A stretch of 64,000 nt of DNA, from contig CAYXZD010000001.1 in assembly GCA_964469565.1 (NCBI GenBank), positions 372,001-436,000 on the forward strand, given 5' to 3'. Position numbers and translations under genes: made by a program. Under the pieces are notes generated by a model, which was given only the letters and a program-made list of their open reading frames with translations, did not search any database and had not been told where the DNA came from. Positions 36,555 to 45,414 of the stretch are shown here, one piece after another. Every line of letters begins with the position of its first letter. Position 1 is the stretch's first letter. This DNA is from GCA-2720975 sp964469565. GTDB taxonomy: Bacteria; Planctomycetota; UBA1135; GCA-002686595.

Positions 36555-39016
36555 TGGGTATCAACGGTTTTCGGCCCATTGGGATGGCGGCTGCAGCCCT
36601 GCTGGGGGTGATGATGGCCTGCCAACCCCATGCTGAGCCTGCGCAGCACCGAAGTCAGTACCGGGCGATGCACCTTGATCCGCGTCTGCAGGGTGGAGGC
36701 TCTTCTAGGGAGGTACTGAGCGGGGCGGAGGTCTTGGTGGCCGAGTACGGTGTGGTGAGCCCGGACACAGCAGCGGCGGAACTGGGCCCTTGGAGAATCC
36801 AGAACGGATTCTTCCACACGCTTCCCCAACTCGATGAAAGGGGGGCAGGCATACGAGCGACTGAGTACTTGCCCGCCCAGGGGATTACCCATGCGTATCT
36901 TTCCTATGGGGAGCCTCTGGACTCATCGGCTTTCAACCGGGTCGAGTTAGATTTGCGGAGCCACCGCAATGGCAATGCAACCCTGACGTGGGAGAGCGAC
37001 GGTCGGCCTGCAGGGATCGAATTGGGGAGCTTGCGCACCGATGCGGTCACCCACGGCGGTGACTGGGAGCGAGTCGTCCTCTCCATGGTGGGACATCCCG
37101 CTTGGAATGGGACCATCACGAATCTAAACCTCTACCCGTGTTGGAAGGGGCCGCAATCATACGACCTGCGGGGGATTCGACTGCTCCAGGATGAATTCCA
37201 GGTGGGGGATGATCCCTCGATCGAGTTCATGCAGGCAGAACCCGATCCCGGCGGGGGAAGCGATGACTGTGGGTTGCTGGGCCCCAGTCTCGATAAGCGT
37301 CGCGTTTGGGCGAGTGATCCTGGGATTCCTTTGAGCGTGGAGGTGGATGCTCACGAAGGCATGCATTTCCATGTCGATGTGGCCCAAGCCCACCCGAGCC
37401 GAGAGGATGTCGGCGCGGTGGTGGGGTTTAGTCTGCGCTGTCGCAGCCTAGGGAATTCTGCGGAAAGCGCATGGGTTGAACTCGGATGTGTGAAGCAGGC
37501 AGGCGGGGAAGTCCAGTGGAGTTCTCTAGAGGCGGATCTGTCGACCTATTCGGGTTCGCGACTCGAATTGCAGCTCTTGGCATGGGTGGGCACCCAGTCG
37601 CCCCCCACTCCGCCTAGTCAATTAGCGAGAGGTAGGTTCCTCTGGGCCCATCCAATGCTGGTCTATGAGCGAAGCCGAGACCCTCGACCCGATCTGATCC
37701 TGGTGACTCTCGACACCCTGCGCGCCGATGCGCTTGGCTGTTATGCCGCTGGGACGGATACCCCATTTCTCGATCGATTTGCTGAGGAGTCCATCCTCTT
37801 CAGGGAGGCACTGGCGGCTTGCAACTCGACCTTGCCGTCCCATACATCCATTTTGACAGGACAGCCTGTGCCCACCCATGGGGTCATGGATAATCGATCG
37901 ACCCTGCACCCCAGTGTCCGGACACTTGCGCAGGCCTTGGCTCAAGTTGGGTATCTGACGGCGGCCGCTGTTTCGGTCGAGCACCTTCAGCCAGCCTGGT
38001 CGGGCTTGGGGCGTGGATTCGATCGGTTTCACGAGGTCGTGCCGGGCGGGCCGGTGAATGGAGCCTTAACGCTCGAGGCCGTCGAGCCCTGGTTGAGAGA
38101 TTGGTCCAGTCCCGTGCGCCCCCCCGTGTTCTTGTGGTTGCACCTCTTTGACCCGCACACCCCCTACACGCCTCCCGCCCCGTTTGCTCGAGAATTCTCA
38201 CAGGGCAACTCCCCACCGCCGAAGCAGGCTGATCCACCTACGATCGGCAGGACGAGTTCGACGCGCGAGGGCGAGTTTCTTGCAGGGGTCAGCAACGGCG
38301 ACTTTGCCCAGTTCTTATACCGCTCGGGCGTGGCTTACACAGACACCTTGATGAAGCGCTTCGTGAGCCGCTTGGAATCGTCGGGGCTTCTTAGCAATGC
38401 TGCCGTACTCATTACGGCAGATCATGGAGAGTCCTTTGGTGAACAGCAGGTTTGGTACAACCACCAACGCGTTCACCCACCAGTGATGCGAGTCCCGCTG
38501 ATCCTTAGGCTTCCCAACCAGAGTCAGGGGGTCGTGACTGATTCCAGAGCGAGTGGGGTGGATATCGCCCGGACTTTTTCGGCCTTGGCCAATCTTCCGC
38601 CATCGGCTTGGGGGACTGGCGGAGCATCCGGGGGCGACTTTGGCCCAGGGGGAGTCGACCTTTCCGAGTGGGCACACGTCGCCGAGGGTGCTCAACGGAG
38701 GGTTTGGTTTGTGCATTCCAACCAAGCGCAGGTGGGGTTCAGGGATGACGACGTGCACTACTTTCACAACGTCGGAGAATACCTCCAACTGGGGCCGGAA
38801 CGCGCAGAACCCGACGGGGCCCGATTTGTCTTGCCCATGCGAGACGGTTGGGCGTTGTCAGAGAACATGGCGGGTGTGCGGCCCGAGCTCACCGCACGCT
38901 ATGAAGAGGCCATGGAGGCTTGGTTGCGCTCGATCCAGGCGGGCCCCCAGGTGAAGGCTCAGTTGAATTCAGCCCAGCAAGACCGCATGAAGGCACTGGG
39001 TTATGGAGGGGAATAG
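36554..39016 (+). CDS. Sulfatase-fold lipoprotein with Thr at the nucleophile position
   Basis: An 820-residue protein. Lipoprotein signal (AAALLGVMMAC). The first ~370 residues are beta-rich with no clear family. The alkaline-phosphatase-superfamily domain runs from about D380 (PDLILVTLDTLRADALGCY) to ~750, with ITADHGESFGE for metal binding. The nucleophile region reads ACNSTLPSHTSILTG: T426 aligns with the formylglycine Cys and the next position pair is P428/H430 rather than the C-x-P-x-R of true sulfatases. This TLPSH type is common in bacteria; the reaction may be phosphoester or sulfoester hydrolysis/transfer. It overlaps the metallopeptidase gene by one base. Confidence 0.83.
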   Translation: MGINGFRPIGMAAAALLGVMMACQPHAEPAQHRSQYRAMHLDPRLQGGGSSREVLSGAEVLVAEYGVVSPDTAAAELGPWRIQNGFFHTLPQLDERGAGIRATEYLPAQGITHAYLSYGEPLDSSAFNRVELDLRSHRNGNATLTWESDGRPAGIELGSLRTDAVTHGGDWERVVLSMVGHPAWNGTITNLNLYPCWKGPQSYDLRGIRLLQDEFQVGDDPSIEFMQAEPDPGGGSDDCGLLGPSLDKRRVWASDPGIPLSVEVDAHEGMHFHVDVAQAHPSREDVGAVVGFSLRCRSLGNSAESAWVELGCVKQAGGEVQWSSLEADLSTYSGSRLELQLLAWVGTQSPPTPPSQLARGRFLWAHPMLVYERSRDPRPDLILVTLDTLRADALGCYAAGTDTPFLDRFAEESILFREALAACNSTLPSHTSILTGQPVPTHGVMDNRSTLHPSVRTLAQALAQVGYLTAAAVSVEHLQPAWSGLGRGFDRFHEVVPGGPVNGALTLEAVEPWLRDWSSPVRPPVFLWLHLFDPHTPYTPPAPFAREFSQGNSPPPKQADPPTIGRTSSTREGEFLAGVSNGDFAQFLYRSGVAYTDTLMKRFVSRLESSGLLSNAAVLITADHGESFGEQQVWYNHQRVHPPVMRVPLILRLPNQSQGVVTDSRASGVDIARTFSALANLPPSAWGTGGASGGDFGPGGVDLSEWAHVAEGAQRRVWFVHSNQAQVGFRDDDVHYFHNVGEYLQLGPERAEPDGARFVLPMRDGWALSENMAGVRPELTARYEEAMEAWLRSIQAGPQVKAQLNSAQQDRMKALGYGGE

Positions 39017-39073
39017 GTCGAGTTGTCAGCCTTGGCTTGGTGCTGCGGCGCGGGCTGGGGTAACATCGGCGTG

Positions 39074-39775
39074 ATGTCTACGCCTACCCGTTCACCTGGT
39101 CGCTTTATCGTTATCGATGGGGTGGACGGTTGTGGCAAGAGCACCCAAGCTACACGACTCGTCAGGCGTCTGGAATCTGAATGGGGTCTGACGGTTCAGC
39201 ACCTGCGGGAGCCTGGCTCGACGCGCCTTGGCGAGGCTCTCCGGAGCTTACTCCTCTCGCGAGAGCAGTCCATGGGGGCCGAAGTTGAGAGTCTGCTATT
39301 CTGTGCCGCCCGCCGACAAATGCTCGATGAACTCGTAGCTCCAGCACTCGCACGAGGTGAATGGGTTGTGTGTGAGCGCTTCCATTCGAGCACGTTGGCT
39401 TACCAGGCTGGCGCGGGAGGGGCCGATCGCACGCAACTTCTGGACCTTCTGCTGGGTTGGGCGGGTCGTCCTGCGCCCGACCGGGTGGTCATCCTGGAGT
39501 TGGATGTGGGGCAGGCCAGCGGGCGCCGCGGAGAAGCGCAGGATCGCATCGAGGACAAGGGACTCGAGTTTCAGGCTAGGGTGGCTGAGGCCATGGCGGC
39601 CTATGTGGCGGAAACCCCCCAGGCTCGCAGTATACCGGGGGACGGAACGGTCTCCGAGGTGGGCTCTCGGGTGTGGGCCTCGCTGGAAGAATTGACCTGC
39701 TCGGTGGAGGGCCAGGGACGTCAAGCATCCGGGGACAATCGGGGCGGGGCGGTCCAACAGGAGTCGTCCCCATGA
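39074..39775 (+). CDS. tmk: Thymidylate kinase
   Basis: A 233-residue protein from ATG 39074, chosen because SPGRFIVIDGVDGCGKSTQ (P-loop) begins ~10 residues in; the upstream frame lacks family features. ERFHSSTLAYQ is the DR[YH]-like substrate block (Glu replaces Asp) and RRGEAQDRIEDKG is the lid region. It phosphorylates dTMP to dTDP. The C-terminal ~20 residues (past SLEELT) are an unconserved tail. ATGA overlap with the DNA polymerase III delta' gene, a common bacterial pairing. Confidence 0.93.
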   Translation: MSTPTRSPGRFIVIDGVDGCGKSTQATRLVRRLESEWGLTVQHLREPGSTRLGEALRSLLLSREQSMGAEVESLLFCAARRQMLDELVAPALARGEWVVCERFHSSTLAYQAGAGGADRTQLLDLLLGWAGRPAPDRVVILELDVGQASGRRGEAQDRIEDKGLEFQARVAEAMAAYVAETPQARSIPGDGTVSEVGSRVWASLEELTCSVEGQGRQASGDNRGGAVQQESSP

Positions 39776-40878
39776 TCGGCCAGTCTTCCCTGGAAGGACC
39801 CTTGGGCCATCAACATGCGTTGCTCGGGTTGTGGAAAGCGGCCAGTGCGGGACGTTTGCCCCACGCCCTAGTCCTGCGGGGTGCCTCCGGCATTGGAAAA
39901 TACCAAGCCGCCCGATGGCTCGGGCTGGGTCTCCTTTGTGAGCGAGGTCCGGGCGAGCCCTGCACGCACTGCGGTGCGTGTCGTCGAGTGCTTGCGGGTT
40001 CCCACGCCGATTTTTTCGAGGTGGACCATGCAGCCGCAGGTCAAAACGCCATCAGCGTGCATTTTGTCGCTACGCGAGAGAACCGTCCAAAGGCGGCCTA
40101 TCAGGGCCAATCGATCGAGGATTTCTTGCGGCTTCGGGCGGACGGCGGTGGTTGGCGTGTGGTGTGTGTGCGTGATGCGGATGCCATGAATGCCAGTGCT
40201 CAGAATGCCTTTCTGAAGACCTTGGAAGAACCTGGTGAGAATGTCCTGATTGTGCTGACTAGCTCGCGACCCGATGCCATGCTTGAGACGATTGCCAGCC
40301 GTACTGTTGGAGTCGACCTTGAGCCACTGTCACTCAGTCAGACCGAGCATGTGCTAGAGGGCCTCGCCTCGACTTGTGAATCTCTGACCGATGGGGAGAC
40401 TCGTCAGGTGTTGGCCCGGATGGCGCAGGGAGCTCCTGGAAAGGCCGTGGCATTGGCGCGCAACGCCGGCGTGGCCATGCGAACGGTTTTGCTTGATGTG
40501 CTCATTGGCGTCTTGAACCCGGCTGAGGCAGCTGAGGGTGTGTGGGAGCTTGACGGAGAGTTCTCCGGCGGAACGCCAGCCGCCGTGCGACGATCAAGGG
40601 TGACAGCGACCATTGATCTAGGGCTTGAGCTGTTGTTGGACCAAGTCCGGTTGGACGCGGGGGTCGCTGCCGCGGAGCTAGCCCATGGCGACGTCTTGGA
40701 ATCCATGGGCAGCGGGCCCAGCCGGATGTCTTCCGGACCACGATTTGAGAACGCCATTGAAGGGCTGCTCGGGGGCCGTCAAGATCTTGCACTCAACCTA
40801 GGTGCAGAAACCGTGCTGGAGACGGCCCTGCGATCTTTGGGGGGATTGCTTCACAGTCACCCTGCGGGAATGTCCTAA
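39772..40878 (+). CDS. holB: DNA polymerase III delta' subunit (AAA+ clamp-loader)
   Basis: A 368-residue protein from ATG 39772, overlapping the tmk stop. Walker A is GASGIGKYQAA; the zinc-binding segment CTHCGACRR lies in the standard place; NAFLKTLEEPGENVLIVL is typical for delta'/tau-gamma proteins. The sensor region reads ASRTVG rather than the SRC motif of tau/gamma, fitting the ATP-inactive delta' role. It loads the sliding clamp. Confidence 0.9.
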   Translation: MIGQSSLEGPLGHQHALLGLWKAASAGRLPHALVLRGASGIGKYQAARWLGLGLLCERGPGEPCTHCGACRRVLAGSHADFFEVDHAAAGQNAISVHFVATRENRPKAAYQGQSIEDFLRLRADGGGWRVVCVRDADAMNASAQNAFLKTLEEPGENVLIVLTSSRPDAMLETIASRTVGVDLEPLSLSQTEHVLEGLASTCESLTDGETRQVLARMAQGAPGKAVALARNAGVAMRTVLLDVLIGVLNPAEAAEGVWELDGEFSGGTPAAVRRSRVTATIDLGLELLLDQVRLDAGVAAAELAHGDVLESMGSGPSRMSSGPRFENAIEGLLGGRQDLALNLGAETVLETALRSLGGLLHSHPAGMS

Positions 40879-40957
40879 CCTGATTGTGCGCGCCTTCCTT
40901 GCCCTCTGGGCCCATGCTGATACTTGTTTTCTATACTTCGACGTGATCGAGTGAGTC

Positions 40958-41368
40958 ATGACTGACCCCCTGCGTGAGATTTGCGATCGAGACCCCCGGT
41001 ACCGGGTTGAGGCCTTCCGATTTCTCTTTGAATCCCTAGAGACCGCGATCCAGATCGCAGGGCGTTCTGCGCCTGAGGGCAAGCCCCGTCACGTGAGCGG
41101 TCCCGAGCTGCTTGAAGGAATGCGGGTGTTGGGTGAGCGTATGTTTGGACCCTTGGGCGCGGAGGTTTGGCGCTCGTGGGGGGTGCACTCAACCCTTGAT
41201 TGGGGGCAGATCGTCTTCTTGCTGGTGGATGCAAAACTCCTCAACAAGCAGGAGAGTGATACTTTGGAGCAGTTTGCTGACGTGTACGACTTCGACCAAG
41301 TCTTCGAACACGACTATGCCCCGACCATGCCGACTGAGTTGGGAGCAAACCCCCAGCCGGATGACTGA
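40958..41368 (+). CDS. Minf_1886 family protein
   Basis: A 136-residue cytosolic protein. The combination EICDRDPRYRVEAFRFLFESLE, HVSGPELLEGMRVLGERMFG, VWRSWGVHSTLDWGQIVFLLVDAKLL and DFDQVFEHDY is the Minf_1886 (TIGR04138) signature, common in planctomycetes and verrucomicrobia. Its function is unknown. It lies ~80 bases after holB and converges with the S41 protease gene. Confidence 0.85.
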   Translation: MTDPLREICDRDPRYRVEAFRFLFESLETAIQIAGRSAPEGKPRHVSGPELLEGMRVLGERMFGPLGAEVWRSWGVHSTLDWGQIVFLLVDAKLLNKQESDTLEQFADVYDFDQVFEHDYAPTMPTELGANPQPDD

Positions 41369-41414
41369 ATCGAGAGGGCCTCGGTGACCCGCCCGCGGTT
41401 TGAATCCACCCGAT

Positions 41415-43931
41415 CTAATTTCGTTTCATGGAGCGGAACAACTGGGTGAGTTCCTCTAGGCGCTCCGGGGTCATGAGCTCTAAGTTGTCACTGGCTTCGT
41501 CGAGTAGGGCAAGGGCCCGGTCAAGATCCTCACTCGCCGGACCTAGGTGGGCGGTTTGGCCCATCACTGAGCCGTCTTCGCCAATCTCATCAAACGTCTT
41601 GGCGTAGGCGGCTACGCTTTCGGGTGAGTCCCCTAGTTCTGCGAAGAGTTGCCGCAGTGCCGCCTGCATCTGACTGTCCTCTTGAAAGTCGCCGAATGGA
41701 AACGCATGGCCTTGGGCGTCCTGGACGAGGCGGCGTATCTCGATGCGCAATAGGAAGCGCACGTCATCTTCCGACAGGATGGTGCCGAGGCCAGCGTAAA
41801 GCTCTTGGAAGCCTGGGTAGGCCTGTGCATCGTCCATGTCACAGAGGGCCAGCTCCGTGTAAGTGTCGGCATGCACCTTGAAACTGTTGAGGGCCCACTC
41901 TCTCAGCTTGCGCGTATCCTGGAGTTTGCGCATCTCAACTAGGCGCCATGACTCACGGCGCATGGTGGGCACAGTCTGGTCGGGTTCCACGCCTCCCGCA
42001 CTCTTGATATTCCCCTCGTCGTCCAGTTGGCGGTGGATGGAGCGCCCGGTGGGCAGCAGGTATTGTTCGATGGTGAGTTTGATGCGGGGTGCTCTATCAA
42101 ACTCTCCATCGTCATCGTGGTCTTTGGTGATCTTCTCCCAATCGTCATAACGTTGGTTGTTGTTCTCGTCCGCAAACTCGTCGTCGAGTTCGCCGGGTAG
42201 ACGGATGAGGTTTTGCACAGATCCTTTTCCGAACGAGCGCTGCCCGATCAGGGTGGCACGACCGTGGTCTTGGAGTGCCCCCGATACAATTTCGGAGGCC
42301 GAGGCACTGAAACGATTGATAAGCACGACCATGGGCATCTCATCTGGAATGACGGTGGCTTGCTCGGTCTTGTAGGTGCGCGGCCTATAGACCCTGCTCT
42401 TCGTACTCACGACAACCTTTCCTGGCTCCAGAAAGAGGTCGCCCACATTGCGGGCTTCGGTCAACAGCCCCCCTGTGTTGCCCCTCAGATCGAGGATGAG
42501 TGCGCGCATGCCCTCATCTTTGAGTTGTTCGATTGCATGGGTGATCTCTTGGCTCGCTACGCGGCTGAATGTGGTGAGTTCCACGAGTCCGATTCCACCT
42601 GGCAGCATGAGGGCGTGCACCGGGGGAATTGTGATTTGGGCGCGCTCGATGGTGACGGCCATATTCTCCGTGGGGCGCTCAATGAGTCCGGCATCCATCC
42701 CGCGTCGCCAAATGTAGAGTTTTACATCTGTGCCGGGCCGGCCTTTGAGCCGCCGGATGATGTCGTTGACATTCTCGCCTGTTGTGGGCCAATCGCCGAT
42801 GCGTATGATCTTGTCGTCGCTGAAGAGCCCCGCTTTGTACGCAGGGCCGGAGTAGATGGGCCGTGTGATGGTGAAGAGTCCATCTTCACGATCGACGCCG
42901 ACATAGGCCCCAATGCCACCGTACTCAGCTTCGAGGTCCTGCTCAAACTTCTGGAAGGCCTTCGGGGAGAAGTAAGAAGAGTGGGGATCCATGCTGCTCA
43001 GCAAGCCCGAAGCAGCGGCTTCGATGAGTTCGCCCCGTGTGACGGTGGGGCCATCAATGTGAGCCTGCTGGACGAGTTGAATGAGGCTCTCGATGCGACC
43101 GAGGTCGGTACCGATGGCACCGCCCGCGGCTAGATTGCTAGCCACATCGCGGGCCCGACGCAGTTCAGTTTCCTTATGCCGGCGGATCTGAACCTGCTTG
43201 AGGTAGGCCTCGGCAAGTCGCCCGCGTTCACCGGGCAGGGTGGCAAGGCGCTCAAGTTCCCGGGCGACTCCAGGCACATCTTCGACAATGCCCAGACGGG
43301 CAAGTGTGAGGGCACCCAGAGGGCGCAGGGCTGAATCAGAGGATTCTAGGAAGTCGTACAGAATCGTGCGGGCCTTGGGGAGCTGGTCTCCGAGCCCAAT
43401 CCGATGGGCTGCACCTGCACAGGCGGCGCGCAAGCTAGGGTCGCGGCTGGGGTCGGCTCCAAGCTCGATGAGGGCGGCACAGAGTTCGCTGCGCTCATCG
43501 CGGGCGGCCCTATTGAGATCTGAGCCCTCGATGAGATCGGCGGCGGCCTGGGCCAGGGGGTCGAGACCCGAGCGGATCAGGGGTGCGAGGGCTTCGGCGC
43601 AGAGTTCGAGGTCGACGTCATCCCCCAGGAATCGAGTCGCAACAAGTAACAGGGTGCCCTTTCCCTGTTCATGGTCTCCTAGCAGGCTTCGGATGGATCC
43701 CTCGACGGCGGCGTCAAATGGAGCGCCCACCTCATCGCCCACCATCGAGCTAAGGGCTTGCGCGGCAGTCCAGATTTCCTCAGAGCTCATTTCGTCAGCG
43801 GCGTGGATCTGCTCCGCCAAAATGGCCTCTAGGTCCGGAGTGTTCCCCTGTGAGTGAGCGTATCCGGGTAGGCCAACGGTGAGTACTGAGAGAGCCAGTA
43901 CAGATGAGACGAGTCGGGGTAGGGTGGTCAT
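41415..43931 (-). CDS. S41 family C-terminal processing protease with helical-repeat N-terminal region
   Basis: An 838-residue exported protein from ATG 43931 (signal LVSSVLALSVLTVGLPGYAHS). Residues ~30-260 are HEAT-like helical repeats (ALAPLIRSGLDPLAQAAADLI, ALRPLGALTLARLG). The PDZ domain is ~335-430 (YSGPAYKAGLFSDDKIIRIGDW). The S41 catalytic core has ALILDLRGNTGGLL, then S544 in RFSASASEI and K569 in FGKGSVQ, the Ser-Lys dyad. C-terminal ~200 residues are helical. It cleaves proteins in the periplasm. The open frame extends further upstream to 44678, but that part is antisense to moaC and lacks a signal peptide. Confidence 0.9.
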   Translation of the reverse strand: MTTLPRLVSSVLALSVLTVGLPGYAHSQGNTPDLEAILAEQIHAADEMSSEEIWTAAQALSSMVGDEVGAPFDAAVEGSIRSLLGDHEQGKGTLLLVATRFLGDDVDLELCAEALAPLIRSGLDPLAQAAADLIEGSDLNRAARDERSELCAALIELGADPSRDPSLRAACAGAAHRIGLGDQLPKARTILYDFLESSDSALRPLGALTLARLGIVEDVPGVARELERLATLPGERGRLAEAYLKQVQIRRHKETELRRARDVASNLAAGGAIGTDLGRIESLIQLVQQAHIDGPTVTRGELIEAAASGLLSSMDPHSSYFSPKAFQKFEQDLEAEYGGIGAYVGVDREDGLFTITRPIYSGPAYKAGLFSDDKIIRIGDWPTTGENVNDIIRRLKGRPGTDVKLYIWRRGMDAGLIERPTENMAVTIERAQITIPPVHALMLPGGIGLVELTTFSRVASQEITHAIEQLKDEGMRALILDLRGNTGGLLTEARNVGDLFLEPGKVVVSTKSRVYRPRTYKTEQATVIPDEMPMVVLINRFSASASEIVSGALQDHGRATLIGQRSFGKGSVQNLIRLPGELDDEFADENNNQRYDDWEKITKDHDDDGEFDRAPRIKLTIEQYLLPTGRSIHRQLDDEGNIKSAGGVEPDQTVPTMRRESWRLVEMRKLQDTRKLREWALNSFKVHADTYTELALCDMDDAQAYPGFQELYAGLGTILSEDDVRFLLRIEIRRLVQDAQGHAFPFGDFQEDSQMQAALRQLFAELGDSPESVAAYAKTFDEIGEDGSVMGQTAHLGPASEDLDRALALLDEASDNLELMTPERLEELTQLFRSMKRN

Positions 43932-44159
43932 GCGTCTGAGGAGGGTGAGCGAATAATCCGTATGGGCTAGGGTCTTGGGTCCCTGGTGTACCCTTTCGGC
44001 GTTTGGAAAGACCAATCTAGAACCGGTGACGTGGGAAGTGGTGTAGGATCCTAGCGGATTCTCCATATTCATACATTCCTTATGCCATGACCGCCTGCCC
44101 GGGCGGGTGGAATCGTGGGTGATTTGACCCACGGTCTTACAGAGCGGGACAAAAAGATT
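43932..44159. other. Divergent intergenic region with hairpins (S41 protease / moaC)
   Basis: 228 bases between the divergent starts. A GC-rich inverted repeat (CCTGCCCGGGCGGG) near 44094-44107 and a hairpin GTGGGT-GATTTG-ACCCAC at 44115-44132 lie upstream of moaC. The latter covers the alternative GTG start at 44115. No promoter consensus was identified and I do not assign a riboswitch. Confidence 0.45.
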
Positions 44160-44693
44160 GTGAGTACTGATCGTCAACAGCCCCCTTTGCCGAGTGCTGC
44201 AGCGGGAGACCTCGCCCAAGTGCCGCACTTGCGTGTGACCCCGGCTGGAACCGAAGCTTGCATGGTCGACGTGGGGGCCAAGCCGGCAACTCGGCGCATG
44301 GCCCTCGCCCGGGCGAGGGTTGAGTTTCCGTCGGGTGTGCGGGACCGCGTCCTGGCTGGAGATGGGCCCAAGGGGGCGGTTCAGGAGGTTGCGCGCTGTG
44401 CAGGTGTACTTGCGGCCAAGGGAACGGGGTCGCTGATCCCCATGTGCCACCCCTTGGGCCTGGATCATGTGGAAATCACCTTTCAAACCGATGGGGCTGA
44501 TGTTCTCGAGATTTTCTGCCAAACCCGATGCGAGGGTCGTACCGGGGTGGAAATGGAGGCGATGGTGGGGGCTTCGCTGGCTGCGCTGACCCTCTACGAC
44601 ATGGCCAAGGGTGTCGACAAGGGCATCCGGGTGGGGGCTGTGGAACTCCTCGAGAAATCTGGGGGAGCCTCCGGGCATTGGATTCGGGACTAG
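44160..44693 (+). CDS. moaC: Cyclic pyranopterin monophosphate synthase
   Basis: A 177-residue protein starting at GTG 44160; a GTG at 44115 is an alternative. It carries the MoaC motifs MVDVGAKPATRR, IPMCHPLGLDHV and GVDKGIRV (catalytic Asp and Lys). It converts 3',8-cyclo-7,8-dihydro-GTP to cyclic pyranopterin monophosphate in molybdenum-cofactor synthesis. No other moa/moe gene is in the window. Confidence 0.95.
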   Translation: MSTDRQQPPLPSAAAGDLAQVPHLRVTPAGTEACMVDVGAKPATRRMALARARVEFPSGVRDRVLAGDGPKGAVQEVARCAGVLAAKGTGSLIPMCHPLGLDHVEITFQTDGADVLEIFCQTRCEGRTGVEMEAMVGASLAALTLYDMAKGVDKGIRVGAVELLEKSGGASGHWIRD

Positions 44694-44931
44694 GCGGGGA
44701 GCCGACGATCCCTTCCGCGATGGCTATCAGCGGGTTATAGCCGTACCCCGCAGGCGCCCGTTTGGGTCGGCCAGCATGGGGGACCGGAGGAAGTCCGCTC
44801 TAGAAGCGTGTTTCTGGGGGGGGGGATGATTACACTCTAGCCCGTGGGAGTTGGTTGACTCATTCGACCGCTCCCCGTGGACCCCACCCTCTCACCCCCT
44901 CCCCGGGCAGCGCGGCTGCTCCTCCTCATCG
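44694..44931. other. Intergenic region upstream of accB
   Basis: 238 bases with no gene-like frame that I can support. It contains a run of ten G at 44816-44825 and a TTGACT hexamer at ~44855-44860, but no matching -10 element. A frame open from 44851 joins accB but lacks biotin-carboxyl-carrier features before 44932. Confidence 0.4.
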
Positions 44932-45414
44932 ATGGACCTGAAGCTGATTCGCAATCTCGTACGCATCATGGAGCGTGGCGAGGTCACCGAACTTGAAGTG
45001 GCGGATGACCCGAGCGGACTGCGCGTGCACCTCAAGCGTGGCGCTGCCGGAGCTCCTCCCGGGGGCCAGGTCGTCATGATGCCTGGAGCTGCGGCTGCGC
45101 CTCCAGCGGATGCAGGGGCTGCCCCTGATGTGGCTCCTTCCGAGAGCGCGTCTGATTCTGGGCTGCCTGCTGGGGTGGACCAGGTCGTGAGCCCCATGGT
45201 CGGAACCTTCTACCGGTCACCCTCTCCCGAGGCAGACTCCTTCGTCAAGGTGGGGGATCGAGTCGACGCTGATACGGTGGTGTGTATCGTGGAGGCGATG
45301 AAGGTGATGAATGAGATCAATGCAGAGCTCAATGGCGAGGTGGTCGACATTCTCGTAAGCAACGGTGAGCCGGTTGAATTCGGTCAGCCGCTATTCCTGG
45401 TCAAGACAAACTGA
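44932..45414 (+). CDS. accB: Biotin carboxyl carrier protein of acetyl-CoA carboxylase
   Basis: A 160-residue protein from ATG 44932. Helical N-terminus (DLKLIRNLVRIMERGEVTELE), Ala/Pro-rich hinge (~40-80), then the biotinyl domain. K124 in IVEAMKVMNEI is the biotinylation site. It carries the carboxyl group in fatty-acid synthesis. Last base of the stop is the first of accC's ATG (TGATG). Confidence 0.96.
   Translation: MDLKLIRNLVRIMERGEVTELEVADDPSGLRVHLKRGAAGAPPGGQVVMMPGAAAAPPADAGAAPDVAPSESASDSGLPAGVDQVVSPMVGTFYRSPSPEADSFVKVGDRVDADTVVCIVEAMKVMNEINAELNGEVVDILVSNGEPVEFGQPLFLVKTN

Noticed and set aside
42213..43133. Open frame of 306 codons on the plus strand, antisense to the S41 protease
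   Set aside because: It lacks any family motif, follows the S41 gene's codon pattern in mirror image, and the S41 gene has clear catalytic residues; treated as a shadow.
44094..44132. Possible Moco riboswitch upstream of moaC
   Set aside because: Only a simple hairpin and a palindrome; the conserved multi-helix core was not found by eye.
43932..44678. Upstream extension of the S41 protease frame
   Set aside because: The extension is antisense to moaC, has no signal peptide, and the protein has a good signal peptide directly after ATG 43931.
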